From contig JANQGB010001333.1 in NCBI GenBank assembly GCA_028277545.1, forward strand, positions 1-6,123: DNA of 6,123 bases. The letters run 5' to 3'. Each line of letters starts with the position of its first letter. The first letter of the stretch is position 1. Of this stretch, positions 5,028 to 6,123 are shown one piece after another. Source of the stretch: Phycisphaerae bacterium. Its GTDB lineage: Bacteria > Planctomycetota > Phycisphaerae > UBA1845. The notes beneath the pieces were generated by a model that saw nothing but the letters and a program-made list of their open reading frames with translations, was not told the origin of the DNA and made no database searches. A program made the position numbers and the translations under genes.

Positions 5028-6123
5028 GTGAGTAACCACTCCGTGACGGTCGAACGTCAAGTCGACAGGCCGGTACTTGTCACCGGTGCCTCGGGCTATA
5101 TCGGTGGCCGCCTGGTGCCGCGGCTGGTGGCAGCCCGACATCGCGTGCGCTGCCTGGTTCGCGAGCCGCGCAAGCTGGAAGACCGACCATGGGCCAACGC
5201 GCCGGGCGTGGAGATCGTCCGTGGCGACGCCGGTGACGAAGAGGGCTTGCAGCGCGCCATGGCCGGGTGCGAGTCGGCCTACTATCTGATTCACTCGATG
5301 ATGGCCGCGGGCGCGGTATATCGCCAGCGCGACCGCCGGCTCGGGAGGCTGTTCGCGCGGGCCGCCGAGCGGGCGCAGCTCAAGAGAATCATCTACCTGG
5401 GAGGCCTCGGAGAGAAGGGCGACGGGCTTAGCAACCATCTGGCCTCGCGCCGAGAGGTGGAAGACGCCCTGGCCTGCGGTACAGTGCCGGTCACGGTGCT
5501 TCGGGCGGCCATGATCATCGGCGCGGGATCGGCCTCGTTCGAGATACTGCGCTACCTGGTCGAGCGGCTGCCGGTGATGGTGACGCCCAAGTGGGTCAGC
5601 ACGCACTGTCAGCCCATCGCAGTCCGCAACGTGCTCCACTACCTCGTCAACTGCCTGGAGACACCGGCGACCATCGGCCGCACGCTCGACATCGGCGGCG
5701 CCGACGTTATGACCTATCGGCAGATCATGCAGGTCATGGCACAGGCACTGGGCCTGCGGCGACGGCTCATTCTGCCGGTGCCGGTGCTCACTCCGCGGCT
5801 CAGTTCGTTGTGGATACACCTGGTGACACCTATCAGTCATCGAATAGCCCGTCCCCTGGCAGACGGCCTGCGCAACCGCGTGGTCTGCCGGGATAACGCA
5901 GCCGCCCGCTTGATCGCGCAGCGCCTGCTGACCATACGCGAGGCGATAGACGAGGCTCTCGGCAACACTCAGAACCACCATATCGAAACCACCTGGTTCG
6001 ATGCGGGCGCCATGCCTGGCGACCCGGATTGGGCGGGCGGCAGGGTCTGCAGAGACCGCCGGTCCCGGCCGGTCAAGGCGCCGCCGGAAATCGTCTACGG
6101 CGCCGTATCTCGTATCGGAGGTG
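5028..6123 (+). CDS. NAD(P)-binding atypical SDR (YbjT/NmrA-like) fused to DUF2867 (C-terminus beyond window)
   Basis: The visible 365 residues form a Rossmann-fold nucleotide-sugar-epimerase/NmrA-like protein leading into DUF2867. TGASGYIGG (19-27) is the TGxxGxxG dinucleotide-binding motif after a beta strand (PVLVTG). VRCLVREPRKL follows, with basic residues after strand 2 that hint at NADP(H) preference. Further family hallmarks are AGCESAYYLIHSM, IIYLGGLGEKGDGLSNHLASRREVEDAL, LRAAMIIGAGSASFEILRYLVERLPVMVTPKWV, LDIGGADVMTY and VPVLTPRLSSLWIHLVTP. The YxxxK catalytic pair of classical SDRs is absent, as expected in this atypical group. From about residue 340, DRRSRPVKAPPEIVYGAVSRIGG matches the opening of DUF2867, an SRPBCC-like domain, so the full protein probably continues for another 100 residues or more. 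The start is GTG at 5028 (VSNHSVTVERQ). GTG 5043 is the alternative, and neither has a strong Shine-Dalgarno sequence. The substrate is unknown. Confidence 0.93.
   Translation, partial: MSNHSVTVERQVDRPVLVTGASGYIGGRLVPRLVAARHRVRCLVREPRKLEDRPWANAPGVEIVRGDAGDEEGLQRAMAGCESAYYLIHSMMAAGAVYRQRDRRLGRLFARAAERAQLKRIIYLGGLGEKGDGLSNHLASRREVEDALACGTVPVTVLRAAMIIGAGSASFEILRYLVERLPVMVTPKWVSTHCQPIAVRNVLHYLVNCLETPATIGRTLDIGGADVMTYRQIMQVMAQALGLRRRLILPVPVLTPRLSSLWIHLVTPISHRIARPLADGLRNRVVCRDNAAARLIAQRLLTIREAIDEALGNTQNHHIETTWFDAGAMPGDPDWAGGRVCRDRRSRPVKAPPEIVYGAVSRIGG

Noticed and set aside
5025..5981. 318-codon open frame on the minus strand
   Set aside because: It lies antisense to the SDR-DUF2867 gene, whose plus-strand translation shows clear family motifs. 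The antisense product has His/Gln/Arg-rich composition and no recognisable domain, so it is a GC-driven shadow.

Overview
This 6.1 kb window is GC-rich bacterial chromosomal DNA holding four genes: two on the minus strand (left) and two on the plus strand (right). They diverge from an intergenic region at about 1999-2569. Two genes run off the window. The organism is most likely a diderm bacterium. The evidence is a LolD/MacB-type ABC ATPase, two exported (probable lipo-) proteins, a long Gly-Glu linker and a probable choice-of-anchor X type C-terminal domain. This mix is familiar from Planctomycetota and related environmental lineages such as Hydrogenedentota. That placement is an inference from protein style, since there is no rRNA or marker gene here.

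Layout. Positions 1-555 (minus) encode the N-terminal 185 residues of an ABC transporter ATP-binding subunit of the LolD/MacB/FtsE group, with Walker A, Q-loop, signature, Walker B and D-loop all visible. After a 126-bp gap carrying a small stem-loop, 682-1998 (minus) encodes a 438-residue exported protein of unknown function. It looks like two beta-rich modules, the first resembling a concanavalin-like jelly roll. The 571-bp divergent region has no convincing gene. It does hold two similar promoter-like pairs facing outward (TTGTCG-N18-TARKAT on each strand), several short inverted or tandem repeats, and a Shine-Dalgarno sequence in front of each flanking gene.

Positions 2570-4825 (plus) encode a 751-residue probable lipoprotein. 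It has an N-terminal beta domain, an 18-unit Gly-Glu linker, a TolB/PD40-like beta-propeller and a C-terminal Ig-like domain. A 202-bp gap follows, with a perfect UUCG-capped hairpin. From 5028 to the window end (plus) lies a long partial gene for an NAD(P)-binding atypical SDR fused to the start of a DUF2867 (SRPBCC-like) domain.

Functional links are weak. The ABC ATPase and the exported protein upstream of it share a strand and could be co-transcribed, but nothing shows that they work together. The surface lipoprotein and the SDR-DUF2867 protein look like independent units. I do not see a defence island, mobile element, CRISPR array, RNA gene or clearly new multi-gene system. The most distinctive items are the modular GE-linker lipoprotein, the uncharacterised exported protein opposite it, and the matched outward promoters with the inverted repeat at one predicted start site.
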